DNA of 64,000 bases from Sipunculus nudus (taxonomy: Eukaryota > Annelida > Sipuncula > Golfingiida > Sipunculidae), in the NCBI GenBank assembly GCA_026874595.1, contig CM049311.1, positions 77,822,453-77,886,452 on the forward strand, given 5' to 3'. The position numbers were made by a program, and so were the translations under genes. This document shows positions 37,331 to 49,835 of the stretch, one piece after another (position 1 is the stretch's first letter; every line of letters begins with the position of its first letter). Under the pieces are notes generated by a model. It made no database searches. It was not told where the DNA came from and was given only the letters and a program-made list of their open reading frames with translations.

Positions 37331-40300
37331 ATTTATATATTTATTTATAGCTGACGATCAATCGGTAACACCTGTTTCTGCAGCAGTCAGAAAAAAGTCT
37401 CTGTGTTTCCTGAACCCTACCCCTTTTCTAGTACAGCTGGGTATGAAGGATGCTCGCAGCTCAGTTACTCCCAGGCAGTACGTCGGAGTGATTCTGTTTG
37501 AGTGGTGGCTTTCCCGTTTATTTATTCCCTAAGAGTGGCGTAAATCAAAACACATTCTCGCCTCCCCCTCTGTGACAACTCTATGGTAATGTATGCCTGC
37601 TTCTTTCAATTACTGTTTGACACGGCCCGTCAGTTTCCACCAAGTAATGGATAGGACTCGTTCATCTCTCAGACCCGTCTTTCTACACGTCTGTAACAGT
37701 CATGCGGAGCCGGGCTCTAGGCTCAATGTCCTCGATATATCATTTTTGAATGAACATTTACATTGTTACAGTGTGTGTGTGAAATCGGGATATATACGTG
37801 CATCCTAACCCTTTCAGTAAATGTATTTGATTCCAAATTCCCTCAGTGACTTCATGTATTTACTGAAAATTCTAGAAGATAAATTTACATTAATTTTCAT
37901 ATATTTACTCATTTGAAATGTATGGACAACTATCTAATTCTGTTACTGTTTCATGTTCCCATCAGCTTTCTGTGTTTGATCTTGATATAATTCTTCTGAA
38001 AAGAAATTATTGAATTTTGTTTTGTAATACCCAGCACAGATGTAACTTGACCCTGTAAACCACAAAATAATATGATGCCTTGACTCGAACAGCATTTGTG
38101 AAAATAATATATACAATGAAATAACCTTTTACAAAATTTATAGTCTAGAAATTATTCAGATTTTTTTTCTAGCTGAAAATAAGTCCCAAAAATCCTTGTA
38201 CATATCTACAAATTATATTTTCTTTTTCTGTGAACAGATTTAAACAGGTTTGTTGCATGGGTGTAAAAAGCAAATCTAGAGTAATTATGCAAAACTTGCC
38301 AGTTAAAAGTAATAATATTTATAACGAACGTTGTAAGGTATTTGAAGTAACAACTGTCTCGCGTCGTCAAACATTGAAGGATCGTTAATTCGTTATTCAG
38401 AGTTTCACCACAGGTTTCCGTATATTTTGTATGTGCAATTTAATTATACAATTTAATATACAGACTAGGAACTTCATAGCTCTATAGATATATGATAATC
38501 TAATAATCATATGAATTAATATGTTTAATTATTCTACAAATAACCCATTCTCATAATTTATAATGCATTCGGCAATAAGCACGGTTAACCAGCAAAAAAT
38601 AAATTTTATAAAAAAAATTAAATTTACGGTTTTTTGATATCCATACATTATTCTTTCCCTTAGGATAACTAGTGTTTGATTAAATAGGGAAATCGAAAAT
38701 AATAATATGAGTCTATTTCAAGATTTTAAAATTTTATTGAAGGAAAATCATATCTTCAAAATCGTTCCTTAATAAGAGGTCAGTGTATACATGTAATCAA
38801 TACAATCACACATATATATATATATCAGTTGTAATGTCTTATAAATCAAACAATTAGATTGCTTTCATATGTTGCTAAGAAAACGCCTAAACATTAGTCA
38901 AGGTCTTGCCACTGTCTTGTCTGGTGCACGAAATTGGCCGCCAGTGTCCATATATATATGGGCCTAAGGAAGACTTACATTTCTATGAGAAGACCTTAAT
39001 GCGACTTTGGTCACCATTTGCAGATTTCTCAGTAAAGATCTAAATGCGATCTTAGAACGGAATTTGATGACTTTTTCGAGGATATAGTTTGGCAATGATA
39101 AAAGGAACAATTGATTAATTTTGGGTGTGATCCAGATCACCATCTGGATCCAGGAATTTCTTTATGGAAAGATGCTGCTTTCTGACAGTGCCATATGGCG
39201 GACGCCTGTGCTTTCTAAATGCAAATTTTAAGTTTAATATAAATATTTTTAACATCATACATTCAAAACTTTTACATTTTACAGCTCTGATCACCGAGTA
39301 ATTCATTGTTCTGGAGTGTTCGGATGAGCCAACTTGTGATTAATTGACCGTTAACACTACACTTCATACGATTAATCAAGTGCACTCATTACCATTCCCG
39401 CATGTCAAAAGAAAAGAAAAAGACGTCCAAATATTTGCCGGCGAAACTCGCAAGACATTCATACATAGGGAAAAACAGGATGTGAAAGACGAGATAAGCT
39501 TTCCGACGTGAACGGAACAACAAACATATTTTGTCATTGAGTGGAAAAAGAAAAGCATCTAGATTAAGATAAAAAGATCGGGTTTGTTATAAGTAATACG
39601 AAAAATATAATTAGAAAAAATACACAGTATACGTTACAAATCCCTAACAAATTCACTTTCGTCTTTTGTGGAATTCTTCGTGAATCCAAGAGAGACAGAG
39701 AGTCAGTCAGAAAGGAAGACAGACAGACTAGACTACCATAGGTCGAGCGCTTGCCGGAAGTAAAAAATATAACAGGGAGACAGGAAGACAGGGGACCATT
39801 GCATCTGGTGGATACTGTCTGCATCACAGCTTAAAAATATATTGCAGCCCGTTCCCCTGTATTGTACAATTCACCCTTCCGCCAGTCACCCTTCTTATTC
39901 TACTCAAAACGAACCTCTTACTTCCACTTCGTGACTGTGAGGACGGCCGGGTCAAACACTTTCGAAACTTGTCATAAATCAAATGAAGGAATCTGTTCAC
40001 TCTGAACATATGTTTCCTGCCTAGATTGTACTTACTTCATTAAGTCCATATTACAAATTCCCTAATTAACTTGGTTAGGCTGTCGTTTTGATGGCTGAAT
40101 CTCCATTATTACATATGCCTTGAGCATGCCTAACATCACAAAACCCAACACCATTGTTCTTACATCGAACCCACCCATAAAAACTATAAAGGAACAGATA
40201 TTCCAGCGTCACGAGGAGGGAGACTTAGATGGAGATAACCAGAGGTACAGCGTTAAACGGCAGAAACCCAGAGCCAAATGTATTAGATACGGTCATTCTC

Positions 40301-42284
40301 CATTTCTAGTCATAGACCACAAAGTCTGATCCTGCTTTGAACGTACCAGAACTACCCTGCCGGTAGAATATCGAACCCTGACCGACTGAAGATGAATTAA
40401 GCTCTCCGAGCGTTTCAGTTGGAAGGGTCTGAGACCCGTTCCCAGAGCGCTCCCTTAGCAAAAATTTTGTTTGGAGCCGATGAATTAGATGCCATCAAGC
40501 CAAACAGGGAGTCGATCTAGCCACCAGCGTGCCGGGGGGGGGGGGGGCAAGCAGAGATATTCGAGAAGTCCAGATAACATCAGCATCCACAGACACAGCA
40601 CAGAAACCCGTACATCCGTCAGCAGGCGCGACAGCTCGGACAAACCCACTAAAAGCTCCAGATTCGAACCTGATATCGTCATCAGCCGAATATCAAAACC
40701 CCCAAATAAAAGTAACAATGTAATTTTTATAAGAATTTTTTATCATGATTAAACAATAATATATTTCTTTAAGTCCAGGAATCTGCATTGAACAGGTACA
40801 TAAGAAAACACTTAATTCAAACATATTTATTTTAATTGGCCAATTATAATAGCATAAGTAAGTAGAGTTCTGTGCAAATTCCTCGAAGGAGTTTATTGCT
40901 GTTTAATCGTTGGTCATTATTTCTAGCAGTATACCATAATGTGTGTGCAGCACTAGCATTGTCCGTTGCTATGGCGGCATAGCCCGGCCCACGCATGGGG
41001 TCTGACGTGTAAACACAGAGGTCATGCTAGTGTGGGGCTTTCTCGCCTGGCCGAGCCGGGCCGGCTCACGTGTGAACCCTGATATATAAAAACACAGCGT
41101 TCGTTGTTCTAGATGTTTCCTGTAACGTGCGTAGTATTTGGTTCTTTGGATTGTACGGGAAATGGAAAGACTTTTTTGTCGCTTTGACAGTGGTAGTATC
41201 CAGGTACTTAACACTTTATTTATATACTGGTATTGATTTACTGTTGTACTGTTGTTATACTGTCAAAGTGTATTGAATTAGTGTATTGTAATGTTAGGGT
41301 TGCTTTAAGAATAAATTAAAATTATTTGTTAACAAAAAACACTGACTTCTTTATTCATTCCCCTATACATTTCACGCTGCCTAGTGTTGCCGAATCTGAT
41401 TTTTTTATCTCCATGACAAAATTTATGCTCATCACGGCTACGTGATCTGTTGATATTAGGTTCCATAACACGTTTCAGATGTCCCTGTATCAAAACGTCA
41501 AGAACGTATAAATATCTAGACAGAATGTCCGACATTTTCCTAGCAATATCCGGTATTTAATATCACCCTGTGTAAGAGGAAACATCATTGGCCAAAAATC
41601 GGATAATCGGCTAATCTGATTGGTTAACCACTGCACGGTCGACCCAATAGAAGGGACTGTTTCATTGTTTACATTTTCTGAAGCATGCAGGTAACGTCAT
41701 GGCAAACTTGTGCAAAGAAGAACTTCGGCTTGGATTCTGAACTCTGATATTAGTATTACTAATTGTCATTGTATCGTGTCGTAGGTAAATAATCGCTAGA
41801 CGTATCATATCGTCATGCAATGTATCATTGAAGCATATCAGCACTTTGTGTCAGCAACTTGTCCAGGAACCAGTCATGCAGCTCACAGCAGAAAAAATAG
41901 GATGTAACATACAGCCTGACACCTATCGACAAGACGTGATACATTCATAAAGGTTTGGAAAATGGACCCAAATTTTGTGTTTATCTTATATAACAATCTA
42001 GTTAGCAAAATACCATCTGTTATATAAAAAAAATATTTTTTCGCTCGCGTCATATTTTCATTTTCGTAGAGTCCATATAACAATACATGTGTTGTGTGTA
42101 GCCTATGCATATCTTGTTCAGGACAGGTCTAATATCCGTTGATGGTACTTTTTTATACAACGAGGGTGAAGTTAACGATAGGATAAGAATTAATCTTAAT
42201 CCTAGATTCAATTTTACATTCTTGTTATACTAGAAAAATTCAGAAGTAATATACGTAGTTAATAAATTGAGGCGAATCTCTGAG
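37331..42284. other. Intergenic, no confident gene
   Basis: I checked the short frames at 39564-39827, 40120-40329, 40489-40752 and 41329-41535. None shows a motif I recognise. A run of natural-looking frames at about 40110-40725, broken by a G13 tract near 40536, might be a decayed element. It ends in a Ser/Thr-rich reading followed by a stop. Confidence 0.4.
41067..41120 (+). promoter_or_regulatory. Possible isolated core promoter (E-box plus TATA)
   Basis: Within a GC-rich island (about 40965-41080) a CACGTG at 41067-41072 is followed by 'tatataaaaa' near 41083-41092 and an ATG at 41114. No protein family is recognisable downstream, so this may be a decayed element or chance. Confidence 0.2.
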
Positions 42285-42375
42285 TTTTCCCAATGATCTT
42301 ATCGCAAGGATCGAAACGGTGACCTTGAGATCCAAAGTCTAACGCCTAAAACATTAGTCCCACCCAGTTGGGTTA
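42285..42375 (-). mobile_element. tRNA-derived SINE fragment
   Basis: Read on the minus strand, the segment goes 'ttaacccaactgggtgggac', then 'gcgttagactttggatctca' and 'aggtcaccgtttcgatcctt'. The last piece is a good RNA polymerase III B-box (GGTTCGANTCC-like, here GTTTCGATCC), and the earlier part has an A-box-like and anticodon-arm-like layout typical of invertebrate tRNA-derived SINE heads. No tRNA cloverleaf can be completed, so it is a SINE remnant and not a tRNA gene. Confidence 0.55.
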
Positions 42376-43461
42376 ATTTGCACGTTATGACAGTACATTA
42401 TACCTCTTCATCTATTGTCCGACTGTACGGGCTTGCTTGAAAGCTGCTTCCTCGTCGCAAACTTATCAGATAACGCCAGAATACAGTGGAACCTAGATGG
42501 AGAAAATACCTGTGGTTTTATTAACATGGCAGCATGAACTTTAATAAGACCACCCCATGGATATCAGTACGTCATTATCATCTGCAACAGGAAAAATTTC
42601 CTCATTAACAAATGATGCAACGGGTAATACATCCTTTTTTTTCAGCGGAGGATTTTGTTTCAGGAATTCATTAAAACTTTTTTTATTAATATTACCTGTT
42701 ATGATGACATAAAAAGAGCAGCATGAGAACACTGCTTACTGAATAAGAAGCCTTATTAAATACATTGACATGCAGAAAAAGGTCCATTTTTAATTAGCCC
42801 TCGCAGAATGAAGTTGCGCCTTCGACACTAGTTCATACGCACTCAGTCGACCCTGTGTGTATTTTCAAATAGCAGGTAGCACATGTACTCTTGATCAAAT
42901 TCAAGTTCCTAACTTTCAACCCAATGTAAAGTAAAGTAATTGTTTTCAAAACAATTTATTACGGATTTTGTTCTTTCTATTATTGGGGCAAACAAATTAG
43001 GTTTGTTTACCTTTAGTGCCATTTCGGCCCTTTGACATTAGAGAGTCTACGACCAGCATAGTAGCGTCAAGTTAGGCTTACAAGCCCTATATAAATGCCA
43101 ACTGAGTGGTGTATTCACGGTTAGTTTGCCTTACCAAACAAAAAAAAACGTAGTCAATATGGCAAGTTTAGTGGAGCGATAATACAAGGAGAACGTAAAG
43201 ATCCTCACACATTTGCAATAATAGGTGTATTAACTGACGGCATTCGTTCTATTTGGCTGAATATAAAAGTTTCACAGCAAAACTATCCCGACATATCGAT
43301 TATTAGCTCAAAGTCACCTATTTTATAAGTTTTTATAGTTCTGTGTGTTAGTTAACAAAGTCCACATGTATCGGCTTACCATAACAAGACCATAGCCAGG
43401 GGTCCGATCATGTGGACAATTCCCAAACATGAAAGAAGAAACACAAGAGAAACACAAGTTA
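42376..43461. other. Intergenic, no recognised feature
   Basis: No coding or repeat signature recognised. Confidence 0.5.
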
Positions 43462-44104
43462 AGCCCCCATCACACGAGAAGGAGACCAAACGGCGACCAC
43501 GGCGACCTAGTAGATCGCCGTTGGTCGCCCTTAAGATCGTAAAAACCCTCTAAGTATGACTGCAATGCCGCTCTTGCCCCGCCGACACAACGTGTGCTGG
43601 CGCCGCGAGCTTCGTCAGAGCGCAGACGCCAGCACACGTCGAATCCAACTGGGCGCAGAGAGAGCGCAGCTCTGACGTCATAAGCGCAGCGGCAGCACCG
43701 TACGAAGCGTGTGAAGAGCTCACTAGGGTCACGGAGGTCTCATTAGTGGCGGATTTAGTGTGCTGGGGCAGCGAAGCGTAACAGATAGACCGATGCTACC
43801 ATGTCTACTGGCGATCGACCTGCGCTGTCAGGAAGCTGGTACTGCGCTGCTGGGACACTGATGGCGATCAAATACCGATCTGACTGCGCTTTAAATCCAC
43901 GGCGACCCCGCGGCGGAAATTTTGTCCATGTTCAAAACTGGTCGCCACTAATTGGCGTTCATGGTGACCATATGGCGACCCATGGCGACAATATCTCGCT
44001 CCTACGAAGCTCATGAAAACTTAAGGCCAATCTGGCTGCGCTCTACGGCGATCTGCCCCAATTCGGTGATCGCAGCGAGATCGCCTTCTCGTGTGACGGA
44101 GGTG
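43462..44104. mobile_element. MITE of PIF/Harbinger type, 643 bp
   Basis: The terminal inverted repeats are 'agcccccatcacacgagaag' at the left and, inverted, 'cacctccgtcacacgagaag' at the right, sharing the inner 'tcacacgagaagg'. Both ends are flanked by TTA (43459-43461 and 44105-44107), a 3-bp target duplication characteristic of PIF/Harbinger transposons. The interior is GC-rich, unlike the surroundings, and full of 'gcgacc/gatcgc' words (subterminal repeats). It also holds an inverted pair 'cgtgtgctggcg' / 'cgccagcacacg' near 43591-43638. No transposase is encoded, so it is non-autonomous. Confidence 0.75.
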
Positions 44105-44224
44105 TTAGGAGCTTGAAGAATGTTGATTTATAAGGTACGCACTCAGGCCACCAGATGGCGTGCGTTTACATTTTTCACCATTGATCCTGTCCGGTGCAAG
44201 CTTCTATTCATTTATTTACAGGAG

Positions 44225-44572
44225 TAAGGCCAAAAAAATAATAAAAGGTATGGTTCTCAGGCACCGCCCGCGTCAATTTTAAACCCCCGCATCAAAATTT
44301 TGTATTATGATTTTCAATAGAGACTTACCAATTTTTAGCTCTGGCCGCTCGAACATTTCTTTCAAGAAGATAAAGTCAGAAAATTCTGATTAAATTTCCT
44401 TTGTTATATACTGCTTTTACTTGTTTAGCAAAATAAATCTGTTATTATCATGTTTCCCCTGACCATTTGACATTTTTTTCGAAACATTAAAAAAAAATAA
44501 CAATTAAAAATCCGCCCGCCCGCATTGTTTTCAGAAAAAAAGTGCCTGAGAACCAAACCTTTTTTTGCCTAA
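44225..44572. mobile_element. MITE-like inverted-repeat element, about 350 bp
   Basis: The left end 'taaggccaaaaaaa...ggtatggttctcaggcac' pairs with the inverted right end 'ttaggcaaaaaaa...ggtttggttctcaggcac'. Inside the ends, both sides carry 'cgcccgc'-type words ('accgcccgcg' left, 'cgcccgcccgc' right). The interior is AT-rich without coding sequence. I could not settle a target-site duplication. Confidence 0.55.
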
Positions 44573-46497
44573 GCAAAAGCTTTTAGAAATATTGGCATAA
44601 ACCGATATATTTTAATGTGAAAACACTATATTTCGCGTATATTTAACAGACCCGGTATGTGGATAGGCCCCTTAAAAAGAATACGTATCCTTCGGCCACA
44701 CATCTGTTTTGTTTAAACAGATAGTTTTACTTATAACAGGAAACCCGATTAGAAGTTATTATAGCTAGTATAGCTATAGTCTGTTCCACAGTGGAGAGCC
44801 CATGGAAATTTGACAATATTTTCATTAACTGTAAGACCATACCAAAAAGAAAGCTGCTATGAAGGAAATTATTTCAGAAATGCAATAAAATCAATAGCCC
44901 TATCACAACATCTGATCCCCAATGAAACAGGTCAAGGTCGTTTATTTAAAAGTTGCTGACTGGTTGTTTAGTGTTGTATGTACCGTGGATTCGGATATTT
45001 TCGTGGTTCTTAATTTCTGTAATTTTAAAATGAAACACTATTTGTGGGGCTAAAACATTCGTGGATTAATCGTTCTTGAGTATATTCTGGTGTTGTTTAC
45101 TGACGTTACCGATGACGTTGAATAAGACAAGTAGTACAAAATAAACTTATTCGCAAACTAGTTTGAGAGAGAGAATTAGAGAGAGAGAGCATGTCCACGT
45201 AACTCTTGTAAGTCCTTAACTGCTGAAAACGTTTAAGTTTTACTTAAGATAGTAGAACTGAATCCCTTTTTCACAAATTATGATTTATTCTGTAATTTGT
45301 CAAGTAAACAGATCATATCATATTAAATGCGTTTTATTATCAATAAGTCATTGATAGAAGGTAATGTGGGCCCACAAGGCAGAGCGAGGACGAATTGGAT
45401 TTCTATACCTTCTATAATAAACTGTTTTTTTTTAAATTCGTAGACAAATATGTTATCCACGAATTCCATGAAAATAAAACCCATACGAAGAATTCATAAT
45501 TCCCTGTATTCTCAAACATCTAACCAAGAAGTTGTTATGGAGACTTTCCATTTAAACATCTTGATCTAACCATCAAAGTGACGCTGCAACTGATGGCATG
45601 ACGTACTCGAGTGTGTAGTGGGGTGACATCTGGCGGAGAATATGGTAGCGAAATACTATTTGGAAGTGCACGGATATGTGACGTAAAAGTAAAGTGCGTG
45701 CAGGAGGCAAGTGCCAGCATCACTTTATTTAATCTTTTTCTCATATTTTTACATTTTTGTTTGTATGCCTCACTAAACTTGCGGAGAAGTAAAAAAAAAG
45801 CTTTGACGTTTGCAGTTTGTAATATATATAATACTTTACAAGCAATATAACTTAATCCAACAACTGATCTGTACTTACATTAAAAAGTACCACTGTATGT
45901 TGAAAGGGTGTTTCTTTAACCAGTTATATACATCATGCCATAAATGTTTTTCAAAACTACAGTCATGAAAAATGTGTAACAGGGTCTCCTTCTCTTTTTT
46001 TTTACCGAATTAAGGAACAGTACTCGTGCTCTTAAATAATCCATGCATGTTCTTTTTATACTATAGTATGTCATCTCTGCGGCGGTCTTTGTCAAAGCAT
46101 TGAGTTATAATACTGACCCTGGGAGGAGAGAGTTCCTGCAACTTTCAGCCGCTAAGTGCAAGCCTTGCTTCGGACGTTTAATATGAACCTTTATGAAATA
46201 CATATAATACAAGCGGAATTAAGATTAAATGTATTGTATATGCATACTAAGTTAATGTAATTGAATGCGCAGTCTACGGTAGCGCAACACCGGTATTTAT
46301 TACCGTTATCCATATTATATCTTCATTAAGTTTCACCATATTAAACCTCATGCAGCGGGGTGTGTAAGTGATTTTGAATAGTAATGTGTAATTTTTTTAT
46401 TCCTGATTAGTCCATACAGTTTCATTTTAATTTTTATGTGTTATATAAAGTTATTAAACCATGGTAAGACTTTATATTAAAATCAGAGTTACTCAAA
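44573..46497. other. Intergenic, no recognised gene
   Basis: A short GA microsatellite lies near 45166-45190. I see no protein family in the open frames (for example 45535-45850). Confidence 0.5.
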
Positions 46498-46520
46498 TAT
46501 ATATATATTAATAATAATAA

Positions 46521-46570
<50 letters not shown>
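46498..46570. repeat. (TA)n microsatellite abutting a transposable element
   Basis: A TA-rich tract with about 45 bp of pure TA at 46525-46570, directly adjoining the left end of the inverted-repeat element at 46571. It may have grown from an AT-rich target duplication. Confidence 0.9.
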
Positions 46571-46574
<4 letters not shown>

Positions 46575-46790
46575 GAGCCATGTCTGCGGGCTTGACCCAT
46601 ATGAGGATCCATTATTGGGCTGCCCATCTGCAGATGGGCAGCCCAATAACGGATTAAATACCATGCACTTTCTGGCCCGTCTGCAGATGGGCTTTGCCCA
46701 ATAACCGATTTTAGTTTTTGTTAGTTTTACGTTATTTTTTTATTATCTTGATGACTTTTGTACTCAGACAAACATTTCTCAGAACTTAAC
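46571..46790 (+). repeat. Left terminal inverted repeat
   Basis: It is inverted relative to 48435-48673. It includes a perfect 38-bp palindrome at 46612-46649 centred on CTG|CAG and a second near-palindrome, gcccgtctgcagatgggc, at about 46675-46692. Confidence 0.8.
46612..46649. repeat. Perfect 38-bp palindrome inside the left inverted repeat
   Basis: The left arm 'ttattgggctgcccatctg' (46612-46630) is exactly reverse-complementary to the right arm 'cagatgggcagcccaataa' (46631-46649), with no loop. The equivalent palindrome in the right inverted repeat (near 48576-48613) has one mismatch. Confidence 0.95.
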
Positions 46791-46975
46791 TGGATTTGCT
46801 TGCTCTTGGGGTGTCCAACACACTTGTTATTCCCTCTAAAGCCAAGCTTGGAGAAGAGGTCAGCAAGTATTTACGGGTAGTCCCTGTTGATAGTCTGTTT
46901 TACGTCGCCATGCAAGAACATCCACGAGAGGGAGGTGGACCATGCAGGATATCGAAAGACCTTTGCCCATGTTAA
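46790..46975 (+). other. Open stretch inside the inverted-repeat element
   Basis: A 61-codon open stretch ending in TAA at 46973-46975 reads ALGVSNTLVIPSKAKLGEEV, then SKYLRVVPVDSLFYVAMQ and EHPREGGGPCRISKDL. Its composition looks protein-like, not random, but there is no start codon at its head and I recognise no family. It might be a captured exon piece or chance. Confidence 0.25.
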
Positions 46976-48434
46976 TGCTTCATTTATCATGTAAGGTGTA
47001 TCCGATATTAAGCTGGTGAATTGGTCATACCTAAATGCGTTTACCCTTAATTGTTATTATAGTGTTAGTGACAACCAAATTAACTAGAAAGCACTCACAG
47101 AGCACATGCCTCCGCCACCGCCTGTATACGTACCAATGAAAGTACACTCGGTTATATGACATGAAATAGGTTATGGCCTTTTAGACAAAAAGGTACAACC
47201 CTATAAAAAAAGTGTGCCATTTAAACCACCGTATTATCATAATTTATTCAATTTATATAATATGGATTTATTTTACATACATATGTATATGTTTATTGTC
47301 CCGAATCCAAACAGGCTCTATAAATAAGTTTAGAATAGTTCCTAGTAAGCTGAGCTTAAATTTTATTCGATAACAGTATCCCACACAGACCGGAATTATT
47401 AATATGCAAGTATTAACTACAAATTTTGGTAGTTTTATCGTATAAATTTTATCTCTTCATTATTTAATGTTCTGAGTATAAAGTATTTATATTTATCCAA
47501 AATGGTTTATAAGGAGTCTTGTCACCATTAAAATTTTATATTTATATTTATATTTTATATATTAAAACATATTTATATATTAAACATCGTGATGATTGCT
47601 TGTTTCAGAGATCTATTTATTTATCAGTTGTATCTAATACATTTTTATATATTTAAAATAAAATAAACTTTACTGTGTAACTGTGAAAGATATGTAAAAC
47701 ATAACCCTATCGTTTTGTTTAAATTTATTTTGTGACGTTTTTGTCCTGGCCTTTGCAAAGACACTACTCTCCGGCAATGACCCCTGCAGCCAAAACTACA
47801 TTTAACCTCGGCATCATCTCTGTGATAACCTGAAAAAAAGGAGTACTGTCCGACTTTCCTGCTGCTCTCATCACCAGGACGCCAACAATTCTGTACGAAT
47901 GCTAAGTAGAAAGCTTATCAATAAGACACTTCTCCGAACGAAACTGTAACAAGATGTGTTATTGTGGTGAAAGTGCATGATTATGATTGACTCTGAGATC
48001 AAATTACTCATGAGAGAGTGTTTGCTCCATATATTACACTATTCTATTGTCAATATGTATGTGCAATTAATGGTAACCTTGATATATATGTGGATATTAA
48101 AAATGAATATGAGAAACTGATTTGTACCACATATAATTTCTTTTTAGTAAATTGTATGTACCATGGAAGTCACATGCATCTATGTGGTAATGTAAATGAG
48201 ATTTTTTTCGCGACAGCTGTAATTACTATTTGGTAAAAAGTGAACCTTATTAAACTCTTGACATCACACGAATGCAATGTAGACTAATTAAGAGCTGTGT
48301 GTAATAAGTTATTTTATAAGGTATTGTAACACTGCATGCACATCGATGTAGTTTTCTATGCACATCTATGTAATTGTGATGATAAAATTATTGATGTAAG
48401 GCTGTGATAGTGATTTATGTTTCAATTAACACAT

Positions 48435-48673
48435 TTAAGTTCTGAGAAATGTTTGTCTGACAACAAAAGTCATCAAGATAATAAAATAATAAAGTATTAC
48501 TAACAAAAACTAAAATTGGTTATTGGGCCAAGCCCATCTGCAGACGGGCTAGAAAGTGCATGGTACCAAATCTGTTATTTGGCTGCCCATCTGCAGATGG
48601 GCAGCCCAATAACGGATCCTCATATGGTCCAAGCCCATCGGCAGATGGGCCAGATCCCCCAACAGGCTCCAAC
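48435..48673 (-). repeat. Right terminal inverted repeat
   Basis: It matches the left repeat in inverse orientation. It carries about 20 extra bases near its outer end, including an additional imperfect palindrome, gcccatcggcagatgggc, at about 48633-48650. Confidence 0.8.
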
Positions 48674-49189
48674 ATTTATACATTGGGTTTCGATGAGCTT
48701 ACAATTTTGAGAATTCCCCTTTTTTTAATTTCGTGATTTGGATTTCAAAACTATCGATAAAGTGTTATTAGGTCCATCCAAGAAAGTCATAAAAGCTTCC
48801 ATGCAATAACTATATACTGTGGTAGGCCTTATGTCCATGGTGGTTTAACATTTACGATATTAACGAATGGAAAAATGTCACGAAAATTAAACCCCTCTGA
48901 AAATGACGAAGAGCTGAATAGTAATTGTGCCATGTCAGCTATCAGTGCATTTAAACATAGCGTCGATAGGCGAAAGATTAATATTGTATATAACTTTATT
49001 TTACCCTTAAATATATATTTCATTAATTGAGTAAGTGCGTATTTGCTCTTCTTTTGTGTTCTCCTTAACATATAATTTATTCCAAGCATATTAAAATCAT
49101 AATTAATTTAGCAGTCCTTGTCCGGTTTGCAGTCAAACATTCGTGCAATAAAAGTATATATGTCGCGCACCATCTTTCGATCTGAACCA

Positions 49190-49835
49190 TGCATCTAAAG
49201 AGGGGTCTGGCCAAATAACCAATCCGATATTAGGTCGCGTATCTTGAGATGGGCCAGCCATATCCTAAGATCGGCCAGATAATCTACCGATGCATGCTTA
49301 CAGCTTTGAATAAAAAAAAAAGAGTAAACAAATGTTCAGTTTGATCCCCGAGTATTCGGATTGGCATTGTTTCTATCTTAAATCATTGTTTCGATCAATT
49401 CTTAAATCCACTTAAATTAAGTAACCTGTCATTTTGACCTAGACCATGTTAATTTATTTCGTTCTGTGTTGAAGTTAATGTTAATACGGTAAGATGTTGT
49501 ATTATATGTAGCTTCTGAGTGAAAAGTCAAAAACCTGCAATGCTTCTGTACCGTGTTCATTGATTTTATTTTTGGTTTAAATACATTAAAATCAATTTAA
49601 ATTTATTTATTGTCTTTTTAGATAACAAATGTATATAAAATATAATGAGAATCAGTAAATGAACTTATATATAGGGAAATGGGCCTGTATGTCCCAACTT
49701 AAGATGGGTGTGAACCAATAACCGATATATAAATATATTATCAATACCAATAAATGAACATCGGGAAATAGGTCTGTTCCAAGTATATAGACATTGCTGG
49801 TCGGTTTTGGGCCTGGTCCATCTTAAGATGTTATC
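49190..49835. repeat. Scattered 'atgggcc' palindromic motifs, possible relics of a related element
   Basis: The words 'gtatcttgagatgggccagc' (near 49240), 'cccaacttaagatgggt' (near 49694) and 'ggtccatcttaagatg' (near 49815) have the same arm as the CTGCAG palindromes of the element at 46571 but a CTTAAG or similar centre. 'aaccaataaccgat' near 49713 also parallels 'cccaataaccgat' in its inverted repeat. Boundaries are not visible. Confidence 0.4.

Larger units (their letters stand above)
46571..48673. mobile_element. 2.1-kb DNA element with ~220-bp terminal inverted repeats
   Basis: The left end begins 'gttggagcc' (46571) and the right end finishes 'ggctccaac' (48673). Inverted similarity extends inward about 220 bp on the left and about 239 bp on the right, with nearly exact stretches such as 'cagacaaacatttctcagaa', 'ttatcttgatgacttttg' and 'taccatgcactttct'. 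Each inverted repeat contains palindromes with a CTGCAG centre. The interior (46791-48434) is AT-rich and codes for no transposase I can recognise, so the element is probably non-autonomous. The target duplication is unclear because the left flank is a TA microsatellite. Confidence 0.8.

Noticed and set aside
40489-40752. 87-codon Ser/Arg-rich frame
   Set aside because: It crosses a G13 tract, its register is uncertain and no family is recognisable. A decayed element is more likely than a gene.
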